The position numbers and the translations under genes are program-made. Positions 7,237-15,749 of a stretch of 64,000 nt of DNA are shown one piece after another. Origin of the DNA: Paenirhizobium selenitireducens ATCC BAA-1503 (lineage in GTDB: Bacteria; Pseudomonadota; Alphaproteobacteria; Rhizobiales; Rhizobiaceae). Under the pieces are notes generated by a model. The model saw only the letters and a list, made by a program, of their open reading frames with translations, had not been told where the DNA came from and did no database searches. Every line of letters begins with the position of its first letter. The stretch's first letter is position 1. The DNA lies in the NCBI RefSeq assembly GCF_000518785.1, contig NZ_JAEG01000006.1, positions 186,001 to 250,000 of the forward strand, written 5' to 3'.

Positions 7237-8523
7237 TCAGTCCTCGAAACCGTCCAGCATGCGGTACCATGCGATCATCGCGCCCACGCCGATCTGCCGC
7301 AAGGCATGCAACGGGATCGGCCGGATCGGCGAAACCGGGAACGGCAGGGCAGCGGGATCGCCGTGTTCGATGTAGTCGGCAAGGCGCGGGCCCAGCGCCG
7401 TCATCAGGCCGACGCCCCGTCCCTGACAGCCGGCCACCGCCAACAGGCCCTTCTCCGGCTCGTGGACATGCGGCAGATGATCGGACGTCATCGCTACCCT
7501 GCCGAACCAGCGGTGCTCGATGGCAACGCCTTCGATCTGGGGAAAGAGCCGGATCATCGCCTGCTGCAGATGGGCCCAGTCCTTTTCGCTGCGCGGTTCG
7601 CTCATGCGGCCACGCCCGCCAAGCACCAGGCGGCCGTCCGGGCTTTTGCGATAGTAGACCAGGATGCGGCGGCTGTCGGAGACGGCCTGCCCGTGCGGCA
7701 GGATGCTCGCCTGCATCTGCTCCGACAGCGGCGCGGTGGCGACCTGGAAGGAATGCAGCGGCACAAGGCTGCGCGCCAGCCCCGGCACCAGCCGATCCGA
7801 ATAGGCATTGGTGGCGATAACCACGGCGCGTGCGGTAACCGCGTGGCCAGCCGTGGTTTCGACCTGCCAGTTCGTGCCTTCGCGCCGCAGACGCGTCGCG
7901 CTAACGCCGGTGGCGATCTTCACCCCGACCTCCGTGGCGAGACGCGCCAGCTCGAGGGTAAAGGCAAGAGGATTGATGGTGCCACCGCGGCGATCGAGCC
8001 AGCCGCCGAGATAGCCGGTCGCGCCGGTGAGGAGCGCCGTCTCCGCTCCGTTGAGCAGCACGACGTCAGCCCCGCGCGCGCGCCATTGCCGGTTGCGTTC
8101 TCCGGCGGCGGCCAGTGCCGTGTGGGTATGCGCCGCGTGGATCCAGCCGGACCGGACGCGTTCGACATCGAGCCCTTCCGTCTCGATGAGGCGAAAAACC
8201 GCATCCGCGGTCCCAGCGGCGAAATCGACGAGAGCCGTGCCCCGGGCTTCACCGAAATGCTGGACCAGCCACTCGGGATCGTATTTGAGACCGGGGATCA
8301 CCTGCCCCCCATTGAGCCCCGAGGCCCCCTCGCCCAATGACCGCGCCTCGATGATGCGGACCGACATGCCCTTGCAGGCTGCGGCATAGGCCGTCGAAAG
8401 ACCCTGCAGGCCGCCGCCGACGACGGCCAGATCGACGCGCTCCGGCGCAGCTATCGGCTGGTCGGGTGGCGGCGCGCGATCGGGCCGACGCCAGACGGGC
8501 CTCGAGAAATGCGAGCGGTTCAT
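7237..8523 (-). CDS. FAD-dependent oxidoreductase of the glycine/D-amino acid oxidase family
   Basis: A 428-residue flavoprotein of the DAO superfamily (DadA, PuuB and sarcosine oxidase relatives), which oxidises a C-N bond of an amino acid or amine to an imine. The dinucleotide-binding motif VVGGGLQGLSTAYAA lies near residue 32, followed by the acidic end of the second strand (RIIEA). 'GASGLNGGQVIPGLKYDP' is the flavin-contact segment typical of the PuuB-like branch, and 'GCQGRGVGLMTALGP' closes the FAD site near the C-terminus. There is no signal peptide. The start at 8523 leaves a short arginine-rich tail before the FAD motif. The partner RidA gene downstream supports an amine or amino-acid substrate, but which one is unknown. 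Confidence 0.82.
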   Translation of the reverse strand: MNRSHFSRPVWRRPDRAPPPDQPIAAPERVDLAVVGGGLQGLSTAYAAACKGMSVRIIEARSLGEGASGLNGGQVIPGLKYDPEWLVQHFGEARGTALVDFAAGTADAVFRLIETEGLDVERVRSGWIHAAHTHTALAAAGERNRQWRARGADVVLLNGAETALLTGATGYLGGWLDRRGGTINPLAFTLELARLATEVGVKIATGVSATRLRREGTNWQVETTAGHAVTARAVVIATNAYSDRLVPGLARSLVPLHSFQVATAPLSEQMQASILPHGQAVSDSRRILVYYRKSPDGRLVLGGRGRMSEPRSEKDWAHLQQAMIRLFPQIEGVAIEHRWFGRVAMTSDHLPHVHEPEKGLLAVAGCQGRGVGLMTALGPRLADYIEHGDPAALPFPVSPIRPIPLHALRQIGVGAMIAWYRMLDGFED

Positions 8524-8627
8524 GCCGTTACGTCCTGAAAAATGCCTAGGAATATCAGCGGGCATGCTGGACTTGGCAAATGTGAAAATCAATAGAATTT
8601 TAGGGAGTATACGGCCGGCAATACACG

Positions 8628-9335
8628 TCAGAGCGCCGAGCCGAGGGGGGCGTCCGGCAGTCGCCAATCGATCGGATCGAGACCGCGCGAAACGAGGAAA
8701 TCATTCGCCTTCGAAAAGTGGCGGCAACCGAAGAAACCGTTATGCGCGGAGAGCGGCGAGGGATGCGGCGCCTTCAGCACCAGATGGCGCTTGGTGTCGA
8801 CGAAGGCCGCCTTCTTTTGCGCATAGGAACCCCAGAGCATGAAGACGACATTGTCGCACTCGTCATTGACCGCCCGGATGACGGCATCGGTGAAGCGCTC
8901 CCAGCCGCGGCCCTGATGCGCGCCGGCGCGCGCTTCCTCGACGGTCAGCACGCTGTTCAGGAGCAGCACGCCCTGCCGCGCCCAGCTTTCGAGAAAACCG
9001 TGTGACGCGGGCGCAATGCCGAGATCGCTCGCCATCTCCTTGTAGATGTTGACGAGCGAGGGTGGAATGCGCACGCCGGGCTGCACGCTGAAGCACAGGC
9101 CGTGGGCCTGTCCCGCGCCATGATAGGGATCCTGGCCGAGGATGACGACCCTGACCCGGCCGAGCGGCGTCAGGTCGAGCGCGCGAAAATACTCCGTGCC
9201 CTTGGGAAAGATGCGTTTGCCGTCGCCCTTCTCGGCGATCAGGAACTCGCGGAGTTGCTGCATGTAGGGACTTTCGAATTCCCGGCCCAGAGCCTTCTTC
9301 CAGCTCTCCTCCAGACGAACATCAGACGCGCTCAT
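8628..9335 (-). CDS. ung: uracil-DNA glycosylase
   Basis: Family-1 uracil-DNA glycosylase of 235 residues, which cuts uracil from DNA after cytosine deamination or dUMP incorporation. The water-activating motif GQDPYHG is present with Asp69, and the DNA-intercalation loop '[15 protein letters not shown]' carries the catalytic histidine; both are intact. Length is normal. I take the ATG at 9335 ([13 protein letters not shown]), the usual alphaproteobacterial start; the frame stays open for 22 further codons upstream. It lies alone, leftward, next to a rightward membrane-protein operon. Confidence 0.95.
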   Translation of the reverse strand: MSASDVRLEESWKKALGREFESPYMQQLREFLIAEKGDGKRIFPKGTEYFRALDLTPLGRVRVVILGQDPYHGAGQAHGLCFSVQPGVRIPPSLVNIYKEMASDLGIAPASHGFLESWARQGVLLLNSVLTVEEARAGAHQGRGWERFTDAVIRAVNDECDNVVFMLWGSYAQKKAAFVDTKRHLVLKAPHPSPLSAHNGFFGCRHFSKANDFLVSRGLDPIDWRLPDAPLGSAL

Positions 9336-9444
9336 TGCCGCAACATGCCTTTTCCGATTAGATGGTCCGGGCGATTGAAAGCCACCGACCGGAGCTGTCA
9401 AGCCCGGCCGCGATCGATACGGGGAATTCAGTGGGGAACGTCGG

Positions 9445-9810
9445 TTGAAGGCTCTTTCGATCCTGTGGCAACGCCATCGCCTGCTGCTCGGCGCTTTCCT
9501 CGGCGCGACGCTGATCGCGCTTTATTTCGCCGCCCGCTTCCTGCTGTCCGTCCTCTACTGGAGCGACCCGGCCCATCGCAACCAGCCGCTCGAAGGCTGG
9601 ATGACGATCGGTTACGTGGCGCATTCCTACGACGTGCCGCGCGACCGGCTGGTCGAGCTCCTCGGCCTTCAACCACCGGAAAGTCCCGACAGGAAGGCAC
9701 GCCCGACCCTGGAGCGGATCGCCAGTGACCGCGGCCAGCCGCTCGAGGCCTTCGAGAACGACATCGAGACCGCGATCGCGCGGCTGCGTGCCGAAGAGCC
9801 GCACCAATGA
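9445..9810 (+). CDS. small membrane-anchored protein preceding DedA gene
   Basis: A 121-residue protein of no recognised family. One N-terminal membrane span ([27 protein letters not shown]) follows a short basic cytoplasmic start. The soluble remainder contains '[19 protein letters not shown]', resembling a small helix-turn-helix-like fold seen in short DedA-linked proteins of rhizobia. Only a TTG at 9445 gives the full span; a GGGGA stretch stands upstream of it. An ATG later in the frame would lose the span. The stop overlaps the DedA start by four bases (ATGA), so the two proteins are made together and may work together. Confidence 0.65.
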   Translation: MKALSILWQRHRLLLGAFLGATLIALYFAARFLLSVLYWSDPAHRNQPLEGWMTIGYVAHSYDVPRDRLVELLGLQPPESPDRKARPTLERIASDRGQPLEAFENDIETAIARLRAEEPHQ

Positions 9811-10415
9811 CGGAGCAATTGCTGGCGCTGCTCCCGCTCTACGGCTTGCCCCTGCTCGCAGCGGTCACCGGCTTCAGCTGCCTCGGCCTGCCTCTGCCAG
9901 CCTCGATCGTCATGATGCTGATGGGCGCTTTCGCCGCCGCCGGCGATTTCAACCTCCCCGGTGTCTTCGCCACCGCCCTTGCCGCCTCCGTACTCGGCGA
10001 CCAGGTCGGCTTTGCCATCGGCCGGCTGGGCGGAGCGGCCATCATAGCGCGGCTGGCGAAGACGCCGTCGCGGCAGGAAGCGCTCGCCAGGGCCGAGGCA
10101 CGGATCAACAGCCATGGGCCTGTCGCCGTCTTCCTCACCCGCTGGCTGCTCGCCCCGCTCGGCCCCTATGTCAACCTGATCGCCGGGGCTACGGCCTTTT
10201 CCTGGGCGCGCTTCACTTTCTATGGCGTGGCCGGCGAACTGTTCTGGGTCGGCGGCTATACGGGCCTCGGCGTGATCTTCAGCGACAATGTCATGAGCAT
10301 TGCCGAGATCGTCGGCGATCTGAGCGGCTTCCTCGCCGCCGGCGTCATCGCACTCTACCTCGGCTGGCGCATCGTCAAGGTCCTGCGACACCACAACGGG
10401 GACGTAAAATCGTAG
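9807..10415 (+). CDS. DedA/SNARE-associated family membrane protein
   Basis: A 202-residue polytopic protein of the DedA family, which in other bacteria takes part in recycling of lipid carriers and membrane-potential-dependent processes. It has the DedA features: an early 'PLPASIVMMLMGAFAA' re-entrant segment, 'GDQVGFAIGRLGG', and 'RWLLAPLGPYVNLIAGATAFSW', equivalent to the conserved F/RFxPxxR..xxxxAG motif. About five hydrophobic segments are visible. It overlaps the upstream small membrane protein by ATGA. The exact substrate is not known. Confidence 0.85.
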   Translation: MTEQLLALLPLYGLPLLAAVTGFSCLGLPLPASIVMMLMGAFAAAGDFNLPGVFATALAASVLGDQVGFAIGRLGGAAIIARLAKTPSRQEALARAEARINSHGPVAVFLTRWLLAPLGPYVNLIAGATAFSWARFTFYGVAGELFWVGGYTGLGVIFSDNVMSIAEIVGDLSGFLAAGVIALYLGWRIVKVLRHHNGDVKS

Positions 10416-10524
10416 CGGAACGGCGGAATGTTCCGGTCTTGGCGCACCGATCACGCGGGTCTATGGTTGCCGAACTGTCATATGCCGGTGCTATGCGGGA
10501 ATCGCCCCGCAACGAGGATGTGCC

Positions 10525-11718
10525 ATGACCGTTTTGATCTGGACCTTAGCGATCGCTCTTTCCATTCATCTCCTCAGCATCCTGGTCGTGCTGGTGCGCA
10601 AGTCGCGGACCGAGCCGGAAATGACCGCGACGGTCCGCCCTCCCGTCACCATCCTGAGGCCGCTTTGCGGGGTCGAGAACAATCTGGCGGAAACCCTGAA
10701 TTCCGCCTTTGCCCTCGACTGGCCGAACTACGAGGTGGTTTTCTGCGTCGCCTCCGCGAGCGACCCGGCAATCGAAATCGCGCGCAGCTGCATGGCGGCC
10801 CATCCTGAAAGCGCAGCGCGCCTGCTGATCGGCGAAGACGTCTTCAGCGTCAACCCGAAGATGAACAACCTGGTCAAGGGGTGGCGCTCGGCCCAGCATG
10901 ACTGGATCGTCATCGCCGACAGCAATGTGCTGATGCCGTCCGACTATCTGCAACGCCTGTTTGCCCGATGGACGCCGGAAACTGGCCTCGTCTGCTCGCC
11001 GCCGATCGGCGCCGCCCCGCGGGGCTTTGCCGCCGAACTGGAATGCGCCTGGCTGAACAGCTTCCAGGCGCGATGGCAATTGCTGGCCGACACCGCCGGC
11101 TTCGGCTTTGCCCAGGGAAAGTCCATGCTGCTCAACCGCCAGGTGATGGCGCGGGCCGGCGGGTTCGAACGCCTCGGTGGAGAAGTCGCCGAAGATGCGG
11201 CGGCAACGCATGTCGTCCGCCAGATCGGCCTCAAGGTGAGGCTGGTGCGCGAGCCCTTCGAACAGCCGCTCGGTCGCCGCTCGCTGGCCAGCGTGTGGAA
11301 GCGCCAGTTGCGCTGGGCGCGGCTGCGCCGCTCCTCCTTCCCGCTTGTCTTCGTGCCGGAACTGTTCGCCGGGGGTGCCTTGCCGATCCTCGCGCTGGCG
11401 GGCCTGACCGCTTCCGGCGTCTGCTCGCAGCTGACCTTTATGCTCTATGTGCTGGCCTGGTACGGCGGCGAGATCCTGCTGAGCAAGGCTTTCCACTGGC
11501 ACGTCGGCCGGATGAGCCTGCTCGCCATGATCCTGCGCGATCTGGCCTTGCCCGTCCTGTGGGTCGCCGCGTGGTTCGGCGACAGCTTCGTCTGGCGCGG
11601 CAACCCGATGACCGTCGCCTCGGGCACGCAGGCCAGGGCACCCGCCACCGTGCGCATCCGCCGCATCGTCGACAAGACGAAGGAACGCGCCAAGGCGCTG
11701 GCGACCTTGCGCCACTGA
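10525..11718 (+). CDS. GT21 ceramide glucosyltransferase-like glycosyltransferase
   Basis: A 397-residue membrane glycosyltransferase of family GT21, related to ceramide glucosyltransferase and to the glycosylceramide synthase of Agrobacterium-type bacteria. It starts with one membrane span, then a GT-A domain with 'PVTILRPLCGVENNL', the nucleotide/metal aspartates in 'VIADSNVLM' and the 'GGEVAEDAAATHVV' region, and the processive-type motif RQLRW (Q/RxxRW). Several C-terminal spans follow. It probably adds a sugar to a membrane lipid at the cytoplasmic face; the acceptor could be ceramide or a hopanoid/diacylglycerol lipid. It stands alone, 109 bases after the DedA gene. Confidence 0.82.
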   Translation: MTVLIWTLAIALSIHLLSILVVLVRKSRTEPEMTATVRPPVTILRPLCGVENNLAETLNSAFALDWPNYEVVFCVASASDPAIEIARSCMAAHPESAARLLIGEDVFSVNPKMNNLVKGWRSAQHDWIVIADSNVLMPSDYLQRLFARWTPETGLVCSPPIGAAPRGFAAELECAWLNSFQARWQLLADTAGFGFAQGKSMLLNRQVMARAGGFERLGGEVAEDAAATHVVRQIGLKVRLVREPFEQPLGRRSLASVWKRQLRWARLRRSSFPLVFVPELFAGGALPILALAGLTASGVCSQLTFMLYVLAWYGGEILLSKAFHWHVGRMSLLAMILRDLALPVLWVAAWFGDSFVWRGNPMTVASGTQARAPATVRIRRIVDKTKERAKALATLRH

Positions 11719-11800
11719 ACCCGGATCAATTCGCAGCGTGTGAGCGTGCCGGAGTGGAATGGCGCGAAATCCCGCGGCACGCAGACGTCCGAACGCAGAA

Positions 11801-11834
11801 CGGGGGCGGCACCGGAAACCGGCCACCGCCCCCG
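11801..11834. terminator. hairpin between convergent genes
   Basis: CGGGGGCGG pairs with CCGCCCCCG across a spacer that itself folds (ACCGG AAA CCGGC). It lies between the convergent GT21 and GMC genes. There is no T-run, so it is a weak call as an intrinsic terminator. Confidence 0.45.
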
Positions 11835-11852
11835 TCCGCAGGGAGGTTCCTG

Positions 11853-13424
11853 TCAGATCGAACCGGCGCCCATCTGTTCGGCGATGTAGTCGGCCTGGCG
11901 GATCGCCAGCGTCACGATGGTGAGCGTCGGGTTTTCCGCCGCACCGGTGGTGAACTGGCTACCGTCGGAGACGAACAGGTTCTTGATGTCGTGGGTCTGG
12001 CCATGCTTGTTGACCACGCCATCCTTGGCCTTCTCGCTCATGCGGTTGGTGCCGAGATTGTGGGTCGACGGATAGGGTGGCGTCGGGAAGGCGCGGGTCG
12101 CCCCGACCGCCTCATAAATCGCAACGCCCTGCTTGTAGGCGTGATTACGCATGGCTTCGTCGTTCGGATGATCGGTGAACGACACGTCCGGGATCGGCAT
12201 GCCATACTTGTCCTTGAGTTCCTTGTGCAGGGTCACCCGGTTGTTCTCCTGCGGCATGTCCTCGCCGACGATCCACAGGCCCGCCATGTTGGCATATTGA
12301 TCCATGGCCGAGGCAAAGGAACGGCCCCAGCCGCCCGGGTCGAGGAAGGCCGCCATGAACGGGATGCCGAGCGCCAGCGTCTCCAGTTCGTAGCCGCCGA
12401 CGAAGCCGCGCGACGGATCATGCCGCGCTTCGTCGCGGATGATGCCGGCCATGGTCGTGCCGCGATAGAAATGCACCGGCTTTTCAAACACGGCATAGAC
12501 CGAACCGGTGGTGTGGCGCATGTAGTTCCGGCCGACCTGGCCGGACGAGTTGGCAAGCCCGTCGGGGAACATGGACGACGCCGAATTGAGCAGCAGGCGC
12601 GGGCTTTCGATCGAGTTGCCGGCGACGCAGACGATGCGGGCCCTCTGGCTCTTCAGATTGCCGTCCTTGTCGGCATAGACGACCGCCGTCACCTTGCCCG
12701 ACTTGTCATGCTCGATCTTCACGACATGCGAGTTCGGCCGCACTTCCAGCTTGCCGGTCGCCTCACCCTTGGGGATTTCGGTGTAGAGGGTCGACCACTT
12801 GGCGCCCCATTTGCAGCCCTGGAAGCAGAAGCCGGTCTGCTGACAGCTGTTGCGATCGTCGCGCGGCGCCGAATTGATCGCCATGTTGCCGGTGTGACAT
12901 TCCTTGTAGCCGAGCTTGTCGGCACCGGCTTTCAGGATCTTGAAGTTGTTGTTGCCGGGTAAGCCCTCGATGCCGTTGGTGCGGGTCACGCCCATCTTGT
13001 CCTCGGCCTTGGCATAGTACGGCTCGAGATCGGCAAGGGTGATCGGCCAGTCGAGCAGGTTGGCACCCTCGACCTTGCCGTAGGTCGTCAGGTCCTTGAA
13101 CTCGTGCTCCTGGAAGCGCAGCGAAGCGCCGGCCCAGTGGGTGGTGGTGCCGCCGACCGCCTTGACGATCCAGGCCGGCAGGTTGGGGAAATCCTTGGCC
13201 ACACGCCAGCCGCCGCCGGTGGTGCGGTTGTCGAGCCAGGCGAGCTGGGAAAAGCTGTCCCATTCGTCGTTGATGAAGTCCTCGAACTCATGCCGGCTGC
13301 CGGCTTCGAGGATGACGACGTCGATGCCCTTCTGGGCGAGTTCGTTGCCGAGCGTACCGCCGCCCGCACCCGAACCGATGATGACGACCACGCTGTCGTC
13401 GTTGAGATCATAAGGCGCTGCCAT
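11853..13424 (-). CDS. GMC family oxidoreductase (gluconate 2-dehydrogenase flavoprotein type)
   Basis: A 523-residue flavoprotein of the glucose-methanol-choline family. The FAD motif 'IIGSGAGGGTLGNELAQKG' lies near residue 15 and the acidic strand end (VILEAG) near 36. 'VAGNSIESPRLLLNS' is the GMC signature 2, and the C-terminal 'STHNLGTNRMS' plus 'AAENPTLTIVTLA' carry the active-site His/Asn pair. This branch contains the large subunits of membrane-linked sugar and gluconate dehydrogenases. It has no signal peptide of its own; the preceding gene encodes the Tat-signal small subunit, so it is probably exported as a folded complex. The cytochrome c subunit usual for three-part dehydrogenases is not next to it. 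Confidence 0.85.
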   Translation of the reverse strand: MAAPYDLNDDSVVVIIGSGAGGGTLGNELAQKGIDVVILEAGSRHEFEDFINDEWDSFSQLAWLDNRTTGGGWRVAKDFPNLPAWIVKAVGGTTTHWAGASLRFQEHEFKDLTTYGKVEGANLLDWPITLADLEPYYAKAEDKMGVTRTNGIEGLPGNNNFKILKAGADKLGYKECHTGNMAINSAPRDDRNSCQQTGFCFQGCKWGAKWSTLYTEIPKGEATGKLEVRPNSHVVKIEHDKSGKVTAVVYADKDGNLKSQRARIVCVAGNSIESPRLLLNSASSMFPDGLANSSGQVGRNYMRHTTGSVYAVFEKPVHFYRGTTMAGIIRDEARHDPSRGFVGGYELETLALGIPFMAAFLDPGGWGRSFASAMDQYANMAGLWIVGEDMPQENNRVTLHKELKDKYGMPIPDVSFTDHPNDEAMRNHAYKQGVAIYEAVGATRAFPTPPYPSTHNLGTNRMSEKAKDGVVNKHGQTHDIKNLFVSDGSQFTTGAAENPTLTIVTLAIRQADYIAEQMGAGSI

Positions 13425-13535
13425 GATTTCCTCCCAGGAATGTCAGATCGGCATTTTTTTGAGAATGCGCCGCCGTTCCCATCCACGATGGGCCTCCTCG
13501 GGCGGCGATGCTGTTGTCTTGCGCGTGAGCGGCCC

Positions 13536-14069
13536 CTAGAGCCACTCGAGATCGTCGAAGCCGCGCTTGATGTAGCCGCCCTTGGAATAGGACTCGCCCT
13601 CGTAGCCGAAAATCGGCCACAGCTCCTTCTGGTTATAGAGGCTGACGACGAGGTCGCCGCGCACCGCCTGGAAGAAGGGTGTCGTCTCGATGTCGCGCAG
13701 GATGGCGACCCGGTCGTCTTCCCAGCCGAGGCCGCGATAGCCGCCGGCCCCTGCGCGCTTGTCGAGATCGGCGATGCCGTCCTCGATCAGCGTCTTGTGG
13801 GCGTCGTCCTTGCCGGCGCGATCATCCTGTCCCTTGACGGCGATCGCATAGAAGCGGTCGGCCAGCTGGTCGTGCGGATAGATGTCGCGGGCGAGCTTGA
13901 TCAGCGTCGCCATGGTTTCCGGCTTGAGCGCCTTGGCCTCCAGCGCCCAGGCGGCCTGCGGACAGATCACCGCCGAGCCGCTGATCACCAGCAGCGCGCC
14001 GACGCTGCCGCTGCGCTTCAACAGGTCGCGGCGGGAAATCCCATTCGATTTTTCGTAAAGCGTGACCAC
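13536..14069 (-). CDS. gluconate 2-dehydrogenase subunit 3 family protein with Tat signal
   Basis: A 177-residue small subunit of a GMC-type dehydrogenase. The N-terminus carries a twin-arginine signal (SRRDLLKRSG followed by a hydrophobic stretch ending near AWA), and the body has 'MATLIKLARDIYPHDQLADRF' and 'VRGDLVVSLYNQKELWPIFGY', typical of the Gluconate_2-dh3 family. Its known role is to carry the flavoprotein through the Tat pore and stabilise it in the periplasm. It is followed, after 111 bases, by the GMC flavoprotein gene on the same strand. Confidence 0.85.
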   Translation of the reverse strand: MVTLYEKSNGISRRDLLKRSGSVGALLVISGSAVICPQAAWALEAKALKPETMATLIKLARDIYPHDQLADRFYAIAVKGQDDRAGKDDAHKTLIEDGIADLDKRAGAGGYRGLGWEDDRVAILRDIETTPFFQAVRGDLVVSLYNQKELWPIFGYEGESYSKGGYIKRGFDDLEWL

Positions 14070-14205
14070 GTCATTCTCCTCCCAGGATCGTGTGGCATTG
14101 GCGGCGGCCCGTCTTTGCGGACCGCCGATGGGCGGCGCGGAGCCCGCGCCCTCCCCTTGTCTCGGCTGCGCCCGGCGGATCCTCCAACCCGCAGGGCCAC
14201 AGCCC

Positions 14206-14592
14206 CTACTTGTAGCGCCCGTGGCGCTGCAGAACCTCGATCTTGTAGCCGTCGGGGTCCGTCATGAAGAAGAAGCGCGCGAGCAGTGCCCCCTCGCGGT
14301 TGAATTCGACGATCTTGCCGGGGGCAAGCCCGAGATCGGTCACCCGTTTGTGCTCGCCATCGAGGTCGGCAACGCTGACGGCGAGATGGCCGTAGCCGGC
14401 GCCAAGATCATAAGCCTCCTCCCGCCCCTTGTTGACGGTCAGCTCAAGCTCGAACTCGCTCTCGGCATTGCTGAGATAGACCAGCGTGAAAGTGTCGAAA
14501 TCCAGCCGTTCGGCAATGTCGAGGCCGAAGGCCTTCCGGTAGAAATCGACGGAGCGGGCTTCTTCCATCACCCGGATCATCGAATGGATCAT
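14206..14592 (-). CDS. VOC/glyoxalase I-like protein
   Basis: A 128-residue protein of the vicinal-oxygen-chelate fold, closest in pattern to lactoylglutathione lyase (GloA), which detoxifies methylglyoxal with glutathione. It has the repeated beta-alpha-beta layout: MIHSMIRVMEEARSVDFYRK with the first metal-ligand histidine, then FELELTVN with a metal-ligand glutamate, GYGHLAVSV with the second histidine, and 'FFFMTDPDGYKIEVLQ' with the second glutamate. The ATG at 14592 matches the family N-terminus; an in-frame ATG 36 bases earlier has no ribosome site. It lies alone, 136 bases before the Tat-signal subunit gene on the same strand. Confidence 0.82.
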   Translation of the reverse strand: MIHSMIRVMEEARSVDFYRKAFGLDIAERLDFDTFTLVYLSNAESEFELELTVNKGREEAYDLGAGYGHLAVSVADLDGEHKRVTDLGLAPGKIVEFNREGALLARFFFMTDPDGYKIEVLQRHGRYK

Positions 14593-14664
14593 CTTCGCCA
14601 AGGGCTGCTCCTCGTTTAAGGCAAACATCGAATGATCGAAGTTTCCGACACCGGTGGCAAATCG

Positions 14665-14681
14665 GGTAGCAGCCCGCTACC
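14665..14681. promoter_or_regulatory. short inverted repeat in divergent promoter region
   Basis: GGTAGC-N5-GCTACC lies between the divergent glyoxalase-like and ribbon-helix-helix genes, about 73 bases from the former. It may be an operator; which protein binds it is unknown. Confidence 0.35.
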
Positions 14682-14754
14682 GCACCGATGATTTTTGCCC
14701 GATCGGCGCCGGAATTATTTGCGCCTTGCGCAGAAACCGCCACGTTTTGGGAAA

Positions 14755-14783
14755 TTGACCGGCAATCCATCGGGCCGCATAAT
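14755..14783 (+). promoter_or_regulatory. sigma-70-type promoter of the ribbon-helix-helix gene
   Basis: TTGACC, a 17-base spacer and CATAAT match the vegetative promoter at five of six bases each. The expected RNA start lies about 25 bases before the ATG at 14816, and a GGAGGAG ribosome site stands between. Confidence 0.6.
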
Positions 14784-14815
14784 GCGTATCAAAAGAAAAG
14801 CCGGAGGAGCATGCC

Positions 14816-15124
14816 ATGTGTGAAGTCTTTGCGGGACAGGACCCCGCCCGTTACCGCGCGGTCAACCGATCGGTCCGGATCGCCGGCCATTCCACCAGCA
14901 TCCAGATCGAGGCCGCCTTCTGGGTGCTGATTGACGAGATCGCCGCCAGCCAGTCGATGTCGACCTCGCGCTTCCTGTCGACGCTCTATGACGAGGCGCT
15001 GGAGATCAACGGCTCCGTCTCCAACTTCGCGTCGCTGCTGCGCACCAGCTGTCTCATCTACCTGATGGGCAAGGCGCAGCACCCGGAAGCCCATCACGAG
15101 TTCCACATCATCGCAGCAGAATGA
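14816..15124 (+). CDS. ribbon-helix-helix domain protein
   Basis: A 102-residue protein of the RHH_4-type ribbon-helix-helix family common in alphaproteobacteria. 'NRSVRIAGHSTSIQIEAAFW' (about residues 17-36) provides the beta-strand that would read DNA, followed by two helices ('LIDEIAASQSMSTSRFLSTL'). The family is assumed to bind DNA as a dimer, but the targets are not known. A strong GGAGGAG site 6 bases before the ATG and a near-consensus promoter suggest steady expression. It is divergent from the glyoxalase-like gene and stands alone. Confidence 0.8.
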   Translation: MCEVFAGQDPARYRAVNRSVRIAGHSTSIQIEAAFWVLIDEIAASQSMSTSRFLSTLYDEALEINGSVSNFASLLRTSCLIYLMGKAQHPEAHHEFHIIAAE

Positions 15125-15165
15125 GCGGAACCGGCCTGACCTTTGCCTTTCGGCCTGCCGGAGGG

Positions 15166-15723
15166 CTATTCGTTCCCGTCATCGCCTGGCTGCGCCTCGC
15201 CTCCGGATAGCGGCAGCTGGATGTCGGCCATCACCGTTTCCAGATCTTCGAGCAGCTTCTGCAGTTCGCGCATGCGCTCGACGCCGAAGGCACGGGTAAT
15301 CTCGCCATAGATTTCCTCCGAGTGCGGGGACACCTTTTCGATCAGTTCCATGCCCGCCGTGCTGATGCTGATGCGCGCCCGACGCAGGTCGTTTTCGTCG
15401 GGGTGACGCTCGATCAGCTGGCGCGCCTCGAGATCGCGCAGGATGCGCGACAGGCTGGGACCAAGCAGGAAGGTGGCGCGGGCAAGCTCCGTCACCTCGA
15501 TCTCCCTGACGGTCATCAGCGCTCGCAGAATCCGCCACTGCTGCTCGGTGATATCGTGCATCCGCAGCGCATTGCGGAAATGCTTCATCACCGATTCCCT
15601 CGCCCGCAGGAGAAGCATGGGCAGGGATCGGGAGAAATGCCGGAGCCGCACGCGCGGCACCGGAGCCGCGCCCTCGCGCTGGCCTTCGGTACGATCCGGC
15701 ATTTCCGACGTGTTGTCCGCCAT
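15166..15723 (-). CDS. hpaR: MarR family regulator, HpaR type
   Basis: A 185-residue MarR-family winged-helix repressor closest to HpaR, which controls homoprotocatechuate breakdown genes. A polar 35-residue N-terminal extension precedes 'RLRHFSRSLPMLLLRARESVM', the dimer helix typical of HpaR. The recognition helix region is 'EVTELARATFLLGPSLSRIL', and 'NDLRRARISIS' forms the wing. It begins 26 bases after the HpaI aldolase gene in the same direction, so both are probably one operon and the regulator may control its own transcript. The ligand may be an aromatic acid; the rest of the hpa pathway is not in the window. Confidence 0.8.
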   Translation of the reverse strand: MADNTSEMPDRTEGQREGAAPVPRVRLRHFSRSLPMLLLRARESVMKHFRNALRMHDITEQQWRILRALMTVREIEVTELARATFLLGPSLSRILRDLEARQLIERHPDENDLRRARISISTAGMELIEKVSPHSEEIYGEITRAFGVERMRELQKLLEDLETVMADIQLPLSGGEAQPGDDGNE

Positions 15724-15749
15724 TCCCGCTTCCGATCCGAGGCGACGCC

